DNA of 64,000 nucleotides from Anseranas semipalmata (GCA_013399115.1 VXAA01003938.1:609776-673775); one strand, 5' to 3'; positions 38,761 through 51,400 are shown, numbered from the stretch's first letter. Numbers and translations are program-made. The notes: a model not told the origin generated them from the letters alone.

Positions 38761-38967
38761 CAGAAAGGTAAATGGCTTTATCAACCATGAACTCCTCTGC
38801 AAAACGAATGTGACAAAAATTCTTCTTGCTTTTCCGAATTGCTGTTATATCTCCACACTGCTCAAAGACTTCCTGAATAATTTCCTCCGTTGCGTTTTCT
38901 GGTAATCCTCCAACAAACACTGTTTTACACCCAGGAGGTCTCTCTCTTGTTGAAGGTGGTGGAAGAT
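38761..38967 (-). CDS. ENOX1: ENOX1 coding exon: N-terminal two thirds of the RRM
   Basis: This exon encodes about residues 128-197: NLPPPSTRERPPGCK, the RNP2-like strand TVFVGGLP, the helix ENATEEIIQEVFEQCG, then DITAIRKSKK and the RNP1-like strand NFCHIRFA, ending at YLSG. This is the conserved RRM-like fold shared by ENOX1 and ENOX2. Phe and Met in AEEFMVDKAIYLSG favour ENOX1 over ENOX2 (AEEYMVDKALYLSG). The acceptor is TTTGACTTAG before 38967 and the donor is GTACTT after 38761. The exon is 207 bases with phases 2 in and 1 out, compatible with both neighbours. The open frame reads 77 bases on into the intron before a stop (to 38684), which is not part of the mature product. No frameshift or stop lies inside the exon. 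Confidence 0.97.
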
Positions 38968-41072
38968 CTAAGTCAAAACAGAAATCACATTGGAATACAA
39001 AATTTGTCTTTTGATCCACTGGTTCTATTCATTCCCCTAATCAGTTCTGGGCAGCAACAGTTATTTGACATAGCATGGAGGCGGGAGAGAGGGAAAAGCA
39101 AAATAATTGAATAGTGCAGAGATTGTCCAAAACTGGCTACTTGAATCTAAACATTTTCAAGTTTTAGGTGGCTTTTCACAGTCTAATTCCTGCCACTGCG
39201 GGTTGTTCTCCAGGCGGGAAGGTCTAAAAGGATCTTTCTTTTCCCTGCACAGTCTCCTGTTAGAAAATACACACACACACAAATAGAAAATACTCTGTTT
39301 CAAAGCAGGCAAACTTCTGTACCTTCACCATACCTGGCTCATACCCACCATTTGCCACACTCACCAGGTTACGCCAGTTTAAGCCCCCTGAAAATGAGCC
39401 CATACTGCATAGAGCTCGGGAAGCCAGGACTGGACACCCTTCCCTGCTCTTAGCATAATTTCATTTCTTTCTCAGAGCAGCAAACAGAAAAACAAAATGG
39501 GAAACACGATGAAGTGACAACATGATGAAAGCGCTCTGCTGGTTATCTGTTCTGTCTTTGTGCCAGATAATGGAGTGGACGCCAGCATGCAGGAAGGATA
39601 AACTCGCTGTTTACAAGTGCTTGTGAGATGGAGTGGCTAAAAATTTTATTTTTATGTATATACATATATATATATACACACACACACTTAAATCAGAAAA
39701 CTATTAAATTTTTGAGGGCTGTATGAAAAATATGCTCTGTCATAACACTTCACCTTGTTTATATGCAGATTGCTAGAGCAGTCCTCTAACAGTAATTCTC
39801 TGAGCAGGAATCCCTGATTGATATGAATTAGGTTTTTTAGCCCTTTAACACACTAAAGGGGGTTGCAACCTTAAAATATCCATATATATATTCACACACA
39901 CAGCCAGTTTGATTAAACCATGATCTGGGTACACTGCAAATCCAGAACACCAGACTATTTGCTTAAATTTCTCTTCTGTCTTCATAGTGATGCTGAAAGC
40001 ACCTGGTCTGATGGCTATGAAACTAGATTCCTGGGGCTAACACACACAAAATTAGGCTCTGTGCTTTGTCCTCACAGTGGTGGCTCAGTGGGAAAAGTTT
40101 TCCATTTGCACAAGGTCCCAGAAGGGGCAGAAGGAAGCCTGGTCCCCGAAAAGAGAAGCAACTCATCTGCATGCTGCCTCTCCAAAATTGGCTGGAGAGG
40201 AGCTATAGTCCCCCTTTCCCTCCTTCTGCCCTGGATAGGGGCCAGAGCTAGCTAGAGTTTGGGCATAAGGCCCTGTGTTTAGGGACAACAGCCCAGATTG
40301 GTCCCATCTATGTGTGGGCACCTGAAGGGGAGCAAGAGAGGACTTGCGCCATATAACCAACACAGGGACATGGACATCTTCAGAGAGTGTGGTCTCACTC
40401 AGGCTCCCTAGTTACACCCCAAAAGTCAGATGAATTTGGGCCAGTGCTCCAAACTCCTTGCCTGTTCATCAAGTTACCACTGCACTAACATTTTGCACTA
40501 GCTCGTGCAGGGGAGGGTCACCAGGAAGAACCCATGGGGCGAATGTCCTTAGCATGCCCTACCCATGGCTAAGAAACATCTGCAGGGTGCAGGAGCCACT
40601 TCTGACTTTAACCTCTCTGAAGGACATCCCCCAGAGATGGTTCTCCACAGCAGTGCTTTCACCATCAGACACCTGAGCACAGCCTATGCGAAGCCAGGGC
40701 AGGTCAAACAGGCCAATGAGTGACCAATAACATGCAGCAGCTTCAGCCACTGCTGGTTTGAACTGGGTTATATTTTGTGACACTCTGATGTAAGGGAAAG
40801 ACAGATTTCTACTGAGTAGTGTAGACTTCCAGTCTCTGTTAGGTTTAAGTAATTCATTTTCCTTTTTGTGCAAGCTGTGTAATTTTTTACATGACCTTGC
40901 AGAGATGAATAAGCATGCTCTGATACTCCACCATGATTTACACACAGAGCAGAACGTATAAGGAAACACCATACTTGCCTATAATTTATTTTAAAACCAT
41001 AGTTTTTATTAGATAAAAACATCTCAGGCAATATATTTAGTAAAGTAACATTCTTTCATCAGACCCACTTAC
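38968..41072 (-). other. ENOX1: ENOX1 intron, 2.1 kb
   Basis: Shortest complete intron in the window. It contains a CA repeat (39268-39281) and a TATA/CA compound repeat (39654-39688). The stretch 39.95-40.35 kb is moderately GC-rich and gives overlapping open frames without recognisable products. Confidence 0.85.
39654..39688. repeat. Compound TA/CA dinucleotide repeat
   Basis: ATGTATATACATATATATAT followed by ACACACACACAC. A separate short CA repeat lies at 39268-39281. Confidence 0.92.
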
Positions 41073-41246
41073 TTGGGTTTGGAGGGAAGAGCGTGCAGCT
41101 TTTGCAGTGAATTATTTCTTTGACTACAGGCACATCTGTTGGTGGTGGTGGTGGCACTAACCCCATGCCTGGTATCATTGGGTTAATCGGAGTGATTCCA
41201 GTCATCATGCTAAGGCTTGGATCAAAGCCTGGTACACAGATTGAAT
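41073..41246 (-). CDS. ENOX1: ENOX1 internal coding exon (proline-rich linker, CxxC), first in window
   Basis: This exon encodes about residues 70-128 of ENOX1, a cell-surface protein with reported hydroquinone/NADH oxidase and protein disulfide-thiol exchange activity. Read on the minus strand it gives (D)SICVPGFDPSLSMMTG, then GMGLVPPPPPTDVPVV, then KEIIHCKSCTLFPPNPN. The five-proline run and the CKSC (CxxC) motif lie just before the RRM. The acceptor is ATTTACAG before 41246 and the donor is GTAAGT after 41073. It starts two bases into a codon and ends one base into the next, and that base joins the next exon to make Asn. The paralogue ENOX2 differs at several positions here (for example VPPPIPPDMP), so ENOX1 is preferred. 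The exon carrying the preceding residues was not found up to 64000, so the upstream intron is longer than 22.7 kb. Confidence 0.95.
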
Positions 41247-41352
41247 CTGTAAATATATAACATAAAATCCTGGCTTTTAAATCTTGAAACTACTTGTTAC
41301 TATTTTCTTGCACAGACAGTTTTGCTTTAGGCTTTTTATTCAAGCATCACTG

Positions 41353-41470
41353 TTAAAAATAGGAGAAGGGAAAAGGGAAAAAGGAACAGGAAAAAGGGAG
41401 AGGGAGGGAGAGTGGGAGGGGGAGATGGAGGTGGAAGAGAAAGAAGGAGAGGGATAGGGAGAGGGAGGGT
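41353..41470. repeat. Long polypurine (G/A) tract upstream of an ENOX1 acceptor
   Basis: About 118 bases with very few pyrimidines (AGGAGAAGGGAAAAGGGAAA, then GGGAGAGGGAGGGAGAGTGG and similar). In the ENOX1 transcript it is a C/U tract 107 to 224 bases upstream of the 174-base exon. Several GGG runs are present. Confidence 0.93.
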
Positions 41471-42435
41471 GCATTTTCAGTGATCCATTCCAATGAAAAA
41501 AAATTGAACTATGCATAAAGAAGGGAATGTTATGTAATTTAAAATATTAACATGACTGAGTAAAACACAGCACATTAAAGTGTAAAATCATGCACCATGA
41601 ATATCTGTTATAATCTGGAACACAATTTGCTGTTTCATAATGCTACTGTGGTGTTTCCATTGCCTTCTGACCAGAGTGTACAAAGAATATTATTTAACAT
41701 CGATATGCCCTCTCCATCTAATTGTCAGACAGATCTATCACAATGTAGATTTCTGACATAAGTGACCTTGATTTACAAACACCATAGAGAATTATCATTT
41801 TTTTGCTGTTTTATGTAAGTGCAGTTAGCCAATACTTCTAAACTTTTCATCCTGGAATATAAAGTTTCAGCTGCATAGGATGGGGTGTTTCTGAACCTTG
41901 GAATTAATTTCTTCTTGTCCTGTTATTTAATCGGATTAGTAGATTCTCTTCAACACACATATCACTAAAATGCACCACTATAACGCCATAAAGTAAAATG
42001 CGTGTTTGGCAAATATTACTCTTTCTCCTTCCTGATCTCTTTGCCAAGACTTCCATACATACTATTTAAAGCTGAAAGATTTACTGGGGAGCACCAGTAC
42101 GTTAACACAAAGACTTGTAATAAGCAGATGTTTTAGGTGAGCTGAGAGCCAACTTCTGAAATTTGCTTTTCTTAAAAGCAAGGTTTTGGGTTTCTTGAGG
42201 CATAATGAATAAAATATTTTGAGAGACCAATCTCTTTGTTGGCATAACACTGCTGCTATTTGGCATCATCAATTATTTAAAAGAAGAGAGTTACTTTGGT
42301 GTTCTACGGGTTTTCTGCTGAGTTTTCTGGTTGGCAACTGGAAAGTATTTAATGATACATGTAAACAGGGGGTTTGGTAGCTTGGGAGCTTGTTTGTTTT
42401 AAAGAAGCAAAGACGGAAACGACTCCTTCTCTAGG

Positions 42436-42460
42436 ATTTTTGTTTGTTTGTTTGTTTAGG
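42436..42460. repeat. (TTTG)n microsatellite
   Basis: Five TTTG units in GATTTTTGTTTGTTTGTTTG. Confidence 0.93.
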
Positions 42461-42534
42461 AAATTTGAGATACATTTTGCTACAAGGCAGCATGATCAAC
42501 CGAATATGACCAGAGAGGCCCGTTTCTTCATCCT

Positions 42535-42685
42535 AAATCTGCTGCTGAAAAGCTATGTGGCCCTGGGTCAGCCTGCTGACCTTTCCATATCTTAATTTCT
42601 GTATCTGCAAAACAATACATTGTATTGTATTGTGAGGATGAGCTCACAGTTTTATAGCACTTTGCAGGTGTAAAGCACTCTGTGG
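42535..42685 (+). mobile_element. MIR SINE, old copy
   Basis: AGCTATGTGGCCCTGGGTCA, CTGACCTTTCCATATCTTAA, TTTCTGTATCTGCAAAACAA, TTGTGAGGATGAGCTCA and TGCAGGTGTAAAGCACT match, in order, the MIR core and 3' part (consensus AGCTGTGTGACCTTGGGCAA, CTCATCTGTAAAATGGG, TTGTGAGGATTAAATGAG, TGTAAAGCGCTT). The tRNA-derived head is absent. MIRs predate the bird-mammal split and are sparse in birds. Confidence 0.75.
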
Positions 42686-44255
42686 GGGCTGAAAAACAGC
42701 TTTGTTGTTTCTGTGAAATGTCCATAACCATCTTCTCTGGGAAAGACAGCTGAGGACTGAGAACCTCTACTCCAACAGAACTCATATCTGTCTCAGCTGC
42801 ATGCTCCCTGCTCTCCATGTGCTGACTGTGAGCTTTCATCACTTTCAGGTAGTTCTGTACAACAAGCATGGCAAGCGCACAGCGAGCAAGGATTTGCTTT
42901 AGGCTTATTGAAGACTAGTATTAATGAAAACTCATGATATTACATTACTTTTTTTTTAATAAGTGGACTTATGAAAAAGGATTTGCTCTGGGTGTTATGC
43001 TTTTTTTCAATATTGATGTATATGCATTGCTTTTCAGATTAAGCTTTGAAACTCAGAGTCTGTCATTTATTCCACGTGATGCAGTGGGGCCATATTAAAT
43101 ATTCATGGTTAGTGAATGCTGAGACAGAAAGTCAGAGGTGAAAGGGCACTATACAGCTCAAAGAAGTCCTTAGGCTATGCTAATTTGCTTGATCTCAGTT
43201 TTTAAAAGCCAGACTTCTGACAGTCCCAGTAGGCCACCCTGTGCAGCACTCTCCTGCTGCAAGTGGAAGTCCATCACTACTACTCACAGCTAAGGTGGCC
43301 TGCAGAGCTCCATGGCACGCCACATGGAACACCACAATAGCTCTGCATGCATTGTGTCATGCCGATCCTCTCCTACCATCAGGGAAAACTAGGACCGGAA
43401 AAAGGCCAAGGAAGGCATCTTGTCCATCTCTCTGAACAAATGTAGGATCAGCTGCAGTCATAGCCAGATTTGAAATTTCATATTAAATTGAATATTCATA
43501 GTAGACCCACAGCATTCTAAGACAAGGATGGAGCATGTGGAGTGGATCATGCAAGAAGATGGAGAGAAGGCCAAGTTCTCCCTGTCCTGTATGCATCTTT
43601 CAGGTCCCATGTGAAAGCCAAGGGGAAACATCCTCAGCTGGTGACTGTTACCATGAGCTGTATTTAGTCATTGCTGTTGTCTCTGTAGGACAGTTACTAG
43701 ATGTACTGATGCTTCAGCTTCTCTACAAAATCAGAGAACAGAAACAACAGCAAACTACCCAAAATACAGACACTTGCTATCACCCAAAGCAAAGATGGTA
43801 GGTTTCAAAAAGTTGTAGTTTTCTGAATATTCCATTGACAATGGTGCATATACAAAGAAAAACAAAGGGAGATGGCAAGTTGGAAACTCATGCCCACAAA
43901 CGCAGCTACCATTGCCTCAAAAGGGAGCTGAGAAAGAGAGCTTTGGATTGCATGCCAATCAAAGAAGGTTTGGGATTTAAGTGGAAAAAAATATTTTTCA
44001 CTAATTCCTGCCATGTTCAAGGAAATGTGACTTCATAAGTAACTGTGCTTGTGTTAAATAAGCACATGGCTTTGTTATCAATTTCTTCTACAACAGGAAT
44101 CAATCTACAAGGGCATGAATAGAGTGCTAGGGGCCAGCACTCCTGACATATCCTTCTAGGTGCACTGGGACTCCTTGCCTCAAGAAAATGACTGTGCTGA
44201 GTTATATTGAAAAGGATTGAATCAACAGTTCTTGAAATCTAATTCCATATTTACA

Positions 44256-44330
44256 GGCACTAATCCAAAACCCACTAAGGTCAATGGGAAGACTACTGAT
44301 GACATGGACAGCTTTTAACTAGGACCAGGT
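44256..44330. repeat. Fragment of an old amniote interspersed repeat (GTCAATGGGA core)
   Basis: GGCACTAATCCAAAACCCAC, TAAGGTCAATGGGAAGACTA and a degraded second arm ending TAGGACCAGG resemble the imperfect inverted repeat found widely in reptiles and birds (AATCCAAAGCCCATTGAAGT and its complement). The family is unnamed here. Confidence 0.4.
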
Positions 44331-47298
44331 TTACTTTCTTTGTAGTTTTAGTTTTTTTCATTTTCCCAATGTGTTAAATTGAGAATGAAATGCTTTAATA
44401 CATCACATGAGCACTGACAGAATGCATGAGTACCATTTGTAGAGCATCCTGGAAAGGAAAATAATTCTCTGAATACTAAAAACTATTACTATGCATTGCA
44501 GTGATGCAAAATTCAGCTGGATTTCTGAACATGGAAGATCTTGTTCAGATCCCTGAAGAGATTGCTGGTGTTTGCATCTACAGAGAATCTGATGCATGCC
44601 CCACCTGTATATTGCTGACAAACCATTGAGATAGTCTATGGATGATATGTCCAAAGGAAGTACTGATCTGTACTCTGAGGTGCAGAGAAAAAGGAACTGA
44701 TAAAGTCACTGGAAAGGAAAGCCAATAAATTTGCCACATCTCTGAGTGGATCCAGAAAAAATCCCAAGTTTAACTATATTAATGCTGCAGAGTGGTGCAT
44801 TAATAGAAGTTGGATATATAGCTCTTGTCTAGGGACAGGAGACGATCATCAATCAGTGCTACCACAGCAGTCTGCTTCATGTCCTGGCATCATGCCCATT
44901 TGGAGCAGGACCAGGATACCAGAGTTAGAGCTGGAGACATCTCCCATTGAACTTACTGGTAAGTTTATTGGTCTTCAGAAACAAAGATACTGATAGAGTT
45001 ATGCAGAATTACAAAGAAAAGGCGAACCAACCCTGCCCATGTGTGTTTTGTTGTGAGATGCACTTGGATATATGATTATTGAGATATTGTAGACATAACT
45101 ATGCCACATTAAACACAGATAGATCCACAAAATGTATGTACCACATACCTGAATACTCAAAAAGTAGTATTTTGTGTTTTCAATGATCATAGCATTATTT
45201 TTTAAAGGCCTACATACATAAGCTGATGCAGATAGTTAAGGGTTTATGATCTCTTGGAATTATAAAAACTAACTTGGCAGAAGATAGAAAGTTTATATTT
45301 GAAAAATGTTAATAAATAATTACTAAATGAAATAATTAAAATGGAAAGCAATCAAAGATGATGAAGCACTTTAAGAATGGAAAAACTCAAGTTAGAGCTC
45401 CTGTGAATATTGTACATAAAGATTGAATATTCACATATTCTCAAATTACAAGAAAGTAAAAGCATTGAACATTAATATTCTCAATTCCATGTTCTGCCTA
45501 AATTTGGCAAAACAAGAGTTAATTCATAATAAGAAATTGGTTTACTGGAGAACAATGAAAACTTTTGAAGAACAAGTATCTAGAATTGGCAGTCAGAGGG
45601 GTAAAAAAAAAATCTGCTTGAACATTCGGAGTGGTTTTTAAAGCTCCTTTTTCTTTCAGGCAGAATATAGGAAGGAAAAAACCTCTTCACATGAAATCTT
45701 TGGGTCTGGAAGAAGCAGAAGAACAATAAAATCCCTTTAAGGATAACTATTTTCTCATGCAGTACACAGCATAAAACAACTCCTTTAATTAGTCTGCATT
45801 TTGGGAGGGTAAAAGCAACTTTGTCATCCATAAAAATAGCCACACAATCTTGGAAAACCATCCTCCTTTCCTTCTTTGGCAACAGTTGCTGTCTGAATCA
45901 CCTTCTGTTTTTACACATTATTGCTTTGCACTAATGACAGGGATGCATACTCCTGCCCCCTGTGGTTTTGGGGATTGCACTCTATCAGAAATACTAAGTT
46001 ACCATCCTACTTCCACCAGCACCTACCACAAGTTATTTAACTGCTCAATATTACTTTTTAAGGGTATAATCCTCTATATGGTTCTCAGTATTAGCCCTGG
46101 GATGTGTCATTTGTTTTGCCTGCCACTAACAATTGTTTCTGTAGTGTTTTATGATAGCTGCCAAGCTGTATTTCTGTTAGGAGCATAAGAACACCCACGT
46201 GTGCAAACACGGATTTGGTTGTGTGCCCGTACACACATGCACGGGAGGTTTCCACCTGGGACACCAGCAGCCCAACAGTGGCTGCAGTGCTCAGACGTGC
46301 TGGTCTAACACACTGGTGAAGACAATGATGTGAATGCACAGCAGTAAACCAAAATAACAAACATTGAAAAAGTCTCCATGGCTTGGGAGTAATAATTTTG
46401 TACCTCAGAAAAAGTGGTCTATATTTTGCTGGTGTTGAAAGATAAAAAAAATTAAAAAAAAAAGAAGGAAAAAAAAAATCTGGTTCCAGGAATGGAGTTG
46501 CCTGCCAACATGCACTGCAAGGATTAGGACAGTCCAGGCAGCAGCTGGTAATAAATGTAGTGAAATGCTTGTTACACTTTTGTTTCTGTGGAGAAAAAAG
46601 AAAAGCTTCTGGAGCTAAGAGATTTGATCACATACTTCAGGAATTCATTGCTGATTATTTTGAGACTGAACACACAGTTGATTTCTAAAAGCTTTAAGTT
46701 TTCCTGAAAAAGGGCAAATCTAATACTGTGTTTGCTTGTCTTAAAACAAAATGAAACAATATATATCAGTGGCGCTGTATATTACTTGGCACTAGCAAGG
46801 AAGGAGTAGCTTTTTTTCCTATAAAGAAGACTCTTATCAGAATAAGAAAAAGCTTGTTATTCTAAAAACTTCTTGTGTTTTTACCTAAAATTCCTCAAGA
46901 CTCTACAGTCTGCCAGTGTCTTTATCCTTATGTCACTCTCCTTTTTTCTTTACTAGTAGTTAAGAATGGTTATTCAGCTGCAAGCGAGAGATGCAGGTAG
47001 TATTACTGTCTTCCGTGGTCATTCAAATCTTACCATCTTCTGGACTTCAGGAAGCTTTTGATGAATGTGACTCATTTGGTCAATATAATAGGGTTTTTCT
47101 CAATGTAACAAGCTTCCCTCACTGTGAAAAAAAAAAAAAAAAAGTGGGAGTGGCAGTAGGACACAAGGTTTCTGATGTCCCAGGGAGGTGTCCTCGTTTA
47201 ACTGGGTGTTGATCTTAGATGGAGAATCGCAGCTGTGGAGTGCCACTATCAGCCCCAGAGAGTGAGACCTTGGCACGCAGCAGCATGGCAGCCACCAG

Positions 47299-47360
47299 CA
47301 TAGAATCATCTGGGCTGGAAAAGATGTTCAAGACCATCAAGTCCAAGGTCTTCCACTACA
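47299..47360 (-). mobile_element. CR1 LINE 3'-terminal fragment, reverse orientation
   Basis: CATAGAATCATCTGGGCTGG followed by AAAAGATGTTCAAGACCATC and AAGTCCAAGG is the reverse complement of a CR1 3' UTR end with one octamer remnant. Only about 60 bases are clear, and the rest decays into flanking sequence. Confidence 0.75.
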
Positions 47361-48900
47361 TTTTCTTGTTCAGTTTAGACATCATTAAACTTCTAGACTT
47401 CCCTATTTGTATTATAGATGCTGGATTGTCCAGAGACTTTGCAATAAAAACAAGGAGAAAAAAGTCTGACAACTCTTCCATTTGACTAGCATTTGACAGT
47501 CCATTTGACTATTGCTCTGCCTCAGATCAAGGACTGTGGCCAGTTGCAGACAGCCAGGGAATCAGAATAACAAATAGACAGGAAAAGAGCAAGCTATTTT
47601 TGAGCTCCCATACATTGTTTACTTATTGTCAATGCTAGAGATCACAACTGAACAATCCTGTCCAACAGGCAGCTAACCTGCACAATCTGATTTATGCCTT
47701 TTCACTAAATCCTACTCTACACCTACTTATATCTTGAATCCATTGGAACCTATTTATATCCCTGGCTTTCAGTGCCCTGGTATTATTGTTGTAACTGAGT
47801 GGGGAAACACACTCCCTTTGCTTTGCCTAAACAAGGTATTTGGCAGTTCCAGGTGTGTCTTCCACTTCTTTCATCCTGAGAAATCATGAATAGCTGTTCT
47901 TTATTCACCTTACCCACAAGATTACAGATTTTATTTCTGCTTTTATATTTTGCCATCTGTTTGGCATGCAACCTTTGTCTCTGCAAAGCTGCTACAAAGG
48001 AGTATGGATATGGAACCTCTGCTTGTGGCCCCTTTTAAAAAAACTAAGAAGGTTAACTGCAAGGGCAGAGAGGCCTTTCTAGGTGCTCACCTAGCCCTGA
48101 ATTTTCGAAGAACTAAATATCAAAGAAACGAGCAGAAGCCCTTAAATAAGTTCTGCATGAACCCAGTTGATGAAGCAGCATGTAGGCAAAGGAATCCTAC
48201 AGGAAAAGGAGTAAGGCACATATAGGCAACATATGTGTGTGTGTGCACTCATGTGCATGCGTATTTGGAGGACAGGACAGGAGTGAATGAAGGAGGGGCA
48301 AACCTTGACTTCCAGCTGTCTCAGTTGGCCACAGAATCCATGTTAACACCATTCAGCAAGAGCTATATGCTGTGAAACAGAGCCTGGATTGTAGCAAAGG
48401 AAAGTCTCTAAGGGAATTTTGTCAAAAAATTGTGGGGTGTAGGAGAATCCAGATGAATGTTTCTCATTAATAATGAACCAAAGAATCATTTACATGAACT
48501 TTACAGTTTCTGCCAGACCCACTCCTTAAGCAAAGCCCTCATAGCATCATCAAAACACTTGCCACTTGAAAATTACTTCTGTGAGACATATATCACTGAC
48601 AAAGCTTTAGGGATGCATTATTGCACTTTTGCTTTCTTGGAGGAAGCTGTATGTCTGCATAGAGGAATAGTTTACAGCAGACAATCCAGAAACTTTAGAT
48701 GCTGTTCCTCAGAGCTGGTTATGCGGTAGCTGAAAACACTAAAAGCAAAATCTGGCCTCCTCTTGATCCCTGCCCACAAAATCACAAGACAAACACTATA
48801 TTTAGAGCAATATACATGACAAAGACTAAATTAAAGAAAACCACCTTCTCTTTTTACAAGCAAATAATGGGGTGAATCACTCCTGGTTCATCCTTTATTG

Positions 48901-48995
48901 CTGCAGTGCTTGGCACAACAGGACCCCAATCTTGTTTAGAGCACCTAATGCAATGCAAATAATAGGTAAGAATAGCAAATAATAATAATACAACA
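48901..48995 (+). repeat. Probable 3' end of an old amniote LINE/SINE with AAT tail
   Basis: GCAGTGCTTGGCACAACAGG, ACCCCAATCTTGTTTAGAGC, ACCTAATGCAATGCAAATAA and then AATAATAATA resemble a repeat 3' end common to many amniotes (AGTGCCTAGCACAATGGGGC, CCTGATC, TAATACAAATAATAAT). I cannot name the family with confidence. Confidence 0.45.
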
Positions 48996-49406
48996 AAATA
49001 TTACCACAATAGATGCCGCTCTCCTCCTAAGATACAATTTCAGCATTGTCGTGTAAAGAAATCTTTAGTGTCACAGTAATGCTATTTCTATTGCTCTTTC
49101 TGCTCATACATAGCCATCAATGCCATTTTGACCTCAGAGGCCTTGGACACTATCTGCCAATGGTGAAACTATTTAGTTTCCCCTTAGAGCAGCTCTGCGA
49201 AGATGTACCTGACAGACAAGCCTGAGAATAAGATGGAAAACTCAGGATTTGATGTTGAGGGAGTCTGATGACAGTTTGTCAGTTTTTCACAGCAGACAGC
49301 TGTGTACGTAATAAGCTAGAGACAGAAAAAAATGACTAATCTTAGATTCCATCCACAAACAGCTGCTCTTCGTGTATAAAACCCCACTGCCATTGTAGTG
49401 GAAACT

Positions 49407-49520
49407 TGTGGGGGCAAAAACAAAAGGGGGAAAAAGAGAAGGAGAAAAATAGGAAAGATGGGAAAAGATAAAGAGAAAAATCAAAAGAAATGTAGGGAAG
49501 GAGGTGTAGGAGAGGGAAAG
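49407..49520. repeat. Purine-rich tract
   Basis: Dominated by A and G (AAAAGGGGGAAAAAGAGAAG type) with a few pyrimidines. Confidence 0.85.
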
Positions 49521-51327
49521 ATGAACAGATAGCAGTGTCATCTGGAACCTCTGTGGTATGGGTGTATGCTCTATCTAAATGCTGCTTTGACCAGTGTCAG
49601 GATTTTGAAAGATTTATGAATTTATAGCAATTCACAATGTTCAGAATGATGACCTTCCCAAAGTCACTGCTGCTTAAGAACCACTCCACGCAGTAGGAAC
49701 AATGGGCTTCTTCCATCTCCTCAATAATAAATCACTTTATAGTATGGAGTCAGTCATAAGATCATTGTGAGGGAAATAGCAAAACTGCAAATTCTGTACA
49801 CTGCCACCTGATCTCCACTTAACAGCTCCAAAGCTGGATTGTTAAAATAAGGGACCAGCTAATATGCAAGATGCAATATAATATAGTGCTTTTATGATGT
49901 AAAATACATGCAGCTGTATTTCTTGACTTTCAAATGCCTTTGTCCACTCACTATATTCTGCTTGGGCTTACCCTCTCTAGTTCTGCATCTTTTCATTCCA
50001 TTTCTCCAATTTTGGCCTCATCAAGGTGGGCTAGTCAGTAAGGCTAGCTTTAGGCAAAGGAAGTAGGCTCTCTAAGCTCCCTCCACTGGAAGTTGTTCAA
50101 TCTGATTGCTCGATGAACCTCTTCTTGTAAGGTCAAACTTTGTCATGTTCCTTCAAATGACATTACTTTTCCCCTCAAAACTCTAGAAGATGAGAAAAGA
50201 AATAAATAAAACATGATTATATGGCCCAGGAACTCTTAATGGATTTTTCTTTATTTGCTATTTAGGAAAGTGCTGTATTCCAGAAGTTTGGGAATTATTT
50301 GTATAGCACATAAAGAAAACAGGTCATTAGAAGATATAAGCACTGAAGTAGATGTAAATGAATACTGAAAAGAAATCGGACAAATTGGAAAAATTTCAAT
50401 TCCCATTTGAAGCTAATACTGAAATATAGCTCATATGAACACATGAAACATAAAAAGCATCCAATGTGTAAAGAAAGGGTAAAATACCATCTTCTGGATA
50501 TTAATGCGACCTCAGAGAAAATAGGGAAAAAATGAAATTCAGACATACCATTGGACATCTCCCAGCTGAAAAAAAAAGGACTAATTATTCTCATGAATCA
50601 TGAAACAACTTCTAGCTATTAAACTGTAGTTACCGTGTGGATCCTTGAATCTGTGAAATGCATATAGACACACTCTCCTTACATTCCCAGGGTCACAGAA
50701 GTAATGAAAGCTTTGCTGAAACTGGAAAGAAGCTGTACAGTCCAGAAACGCCTATCATCTGCACGAGCACGTTCTCACAAGTTCTCACAGAAACACCAGA
50801 AAAACTGCACTCTGCCAGACTGAAGGATCCTCTTAGTCCACAAAACCTGTCTCTAACAGCAAATCCCTAACTTTACTTAGTACCAGAACAGGACAGTCCT
50901 GAAGCAAAACCTCTGTATCTCCAAGCCTTCAATACTCTGCAGCTCAGGGACTTCATAAGCTACAGATAATTCTGTGTGTTCTTCTGGGTTATCAAGGCAT
51001 GGATAAAAATATCAACGAGCTTTATTGCATGAGATGTATTTCTCTTGGTGTCATTACTGGACATGACAAGAAGTTGTCCTGAGAAATCAGCTGGAAAATC
51101 TTTAGTGATGATATTTCATACTTCTAACCAAGTTATCCTACATGCTTGCTTCTCCTTTAAAAGACTGAATAAAGAGGCATACAAATGACGTAAACTGTAA
51201 TGTTAAATGATTGTTTCTGGTATTATTTCCTTAGTTTCTTTCATGTTAAATTCTTCAAATAATAGGGTCCAAATTCCTAAAACTGTTGTAACCCACAGAA
51301 CACTGGAAGGAGGATTACTAGACATAA

Positions 51328-51400
51328 TAAAGTTTAGGTTGGACTAGGTGATCTTGGAGGTCTTTTCCAACCTAAAGGATTCTGTGATTCTGTGATTTGC
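51328..51400 (+). mobile_element. CR1 LINE 3'-terminal fragment
   Basis: TTTAGGTTGGACTAGGTGAT, CTTGGAGGTCTTTTCCAACC, TAAAGG and then two ATTCTGTG octamers: a short CR1 3' end on the plus strand. There is no coding portion. Confidence 0.85.

Noticed and set aside
40060..40130. TGGCTCAGTGG at 40081 fits an RNA polymerase III A box, suggesting a tRNA or SINE head
   Set aside because: No convincing B box (GGTTCGANNCC) at the expected distance and no cloverleaf.
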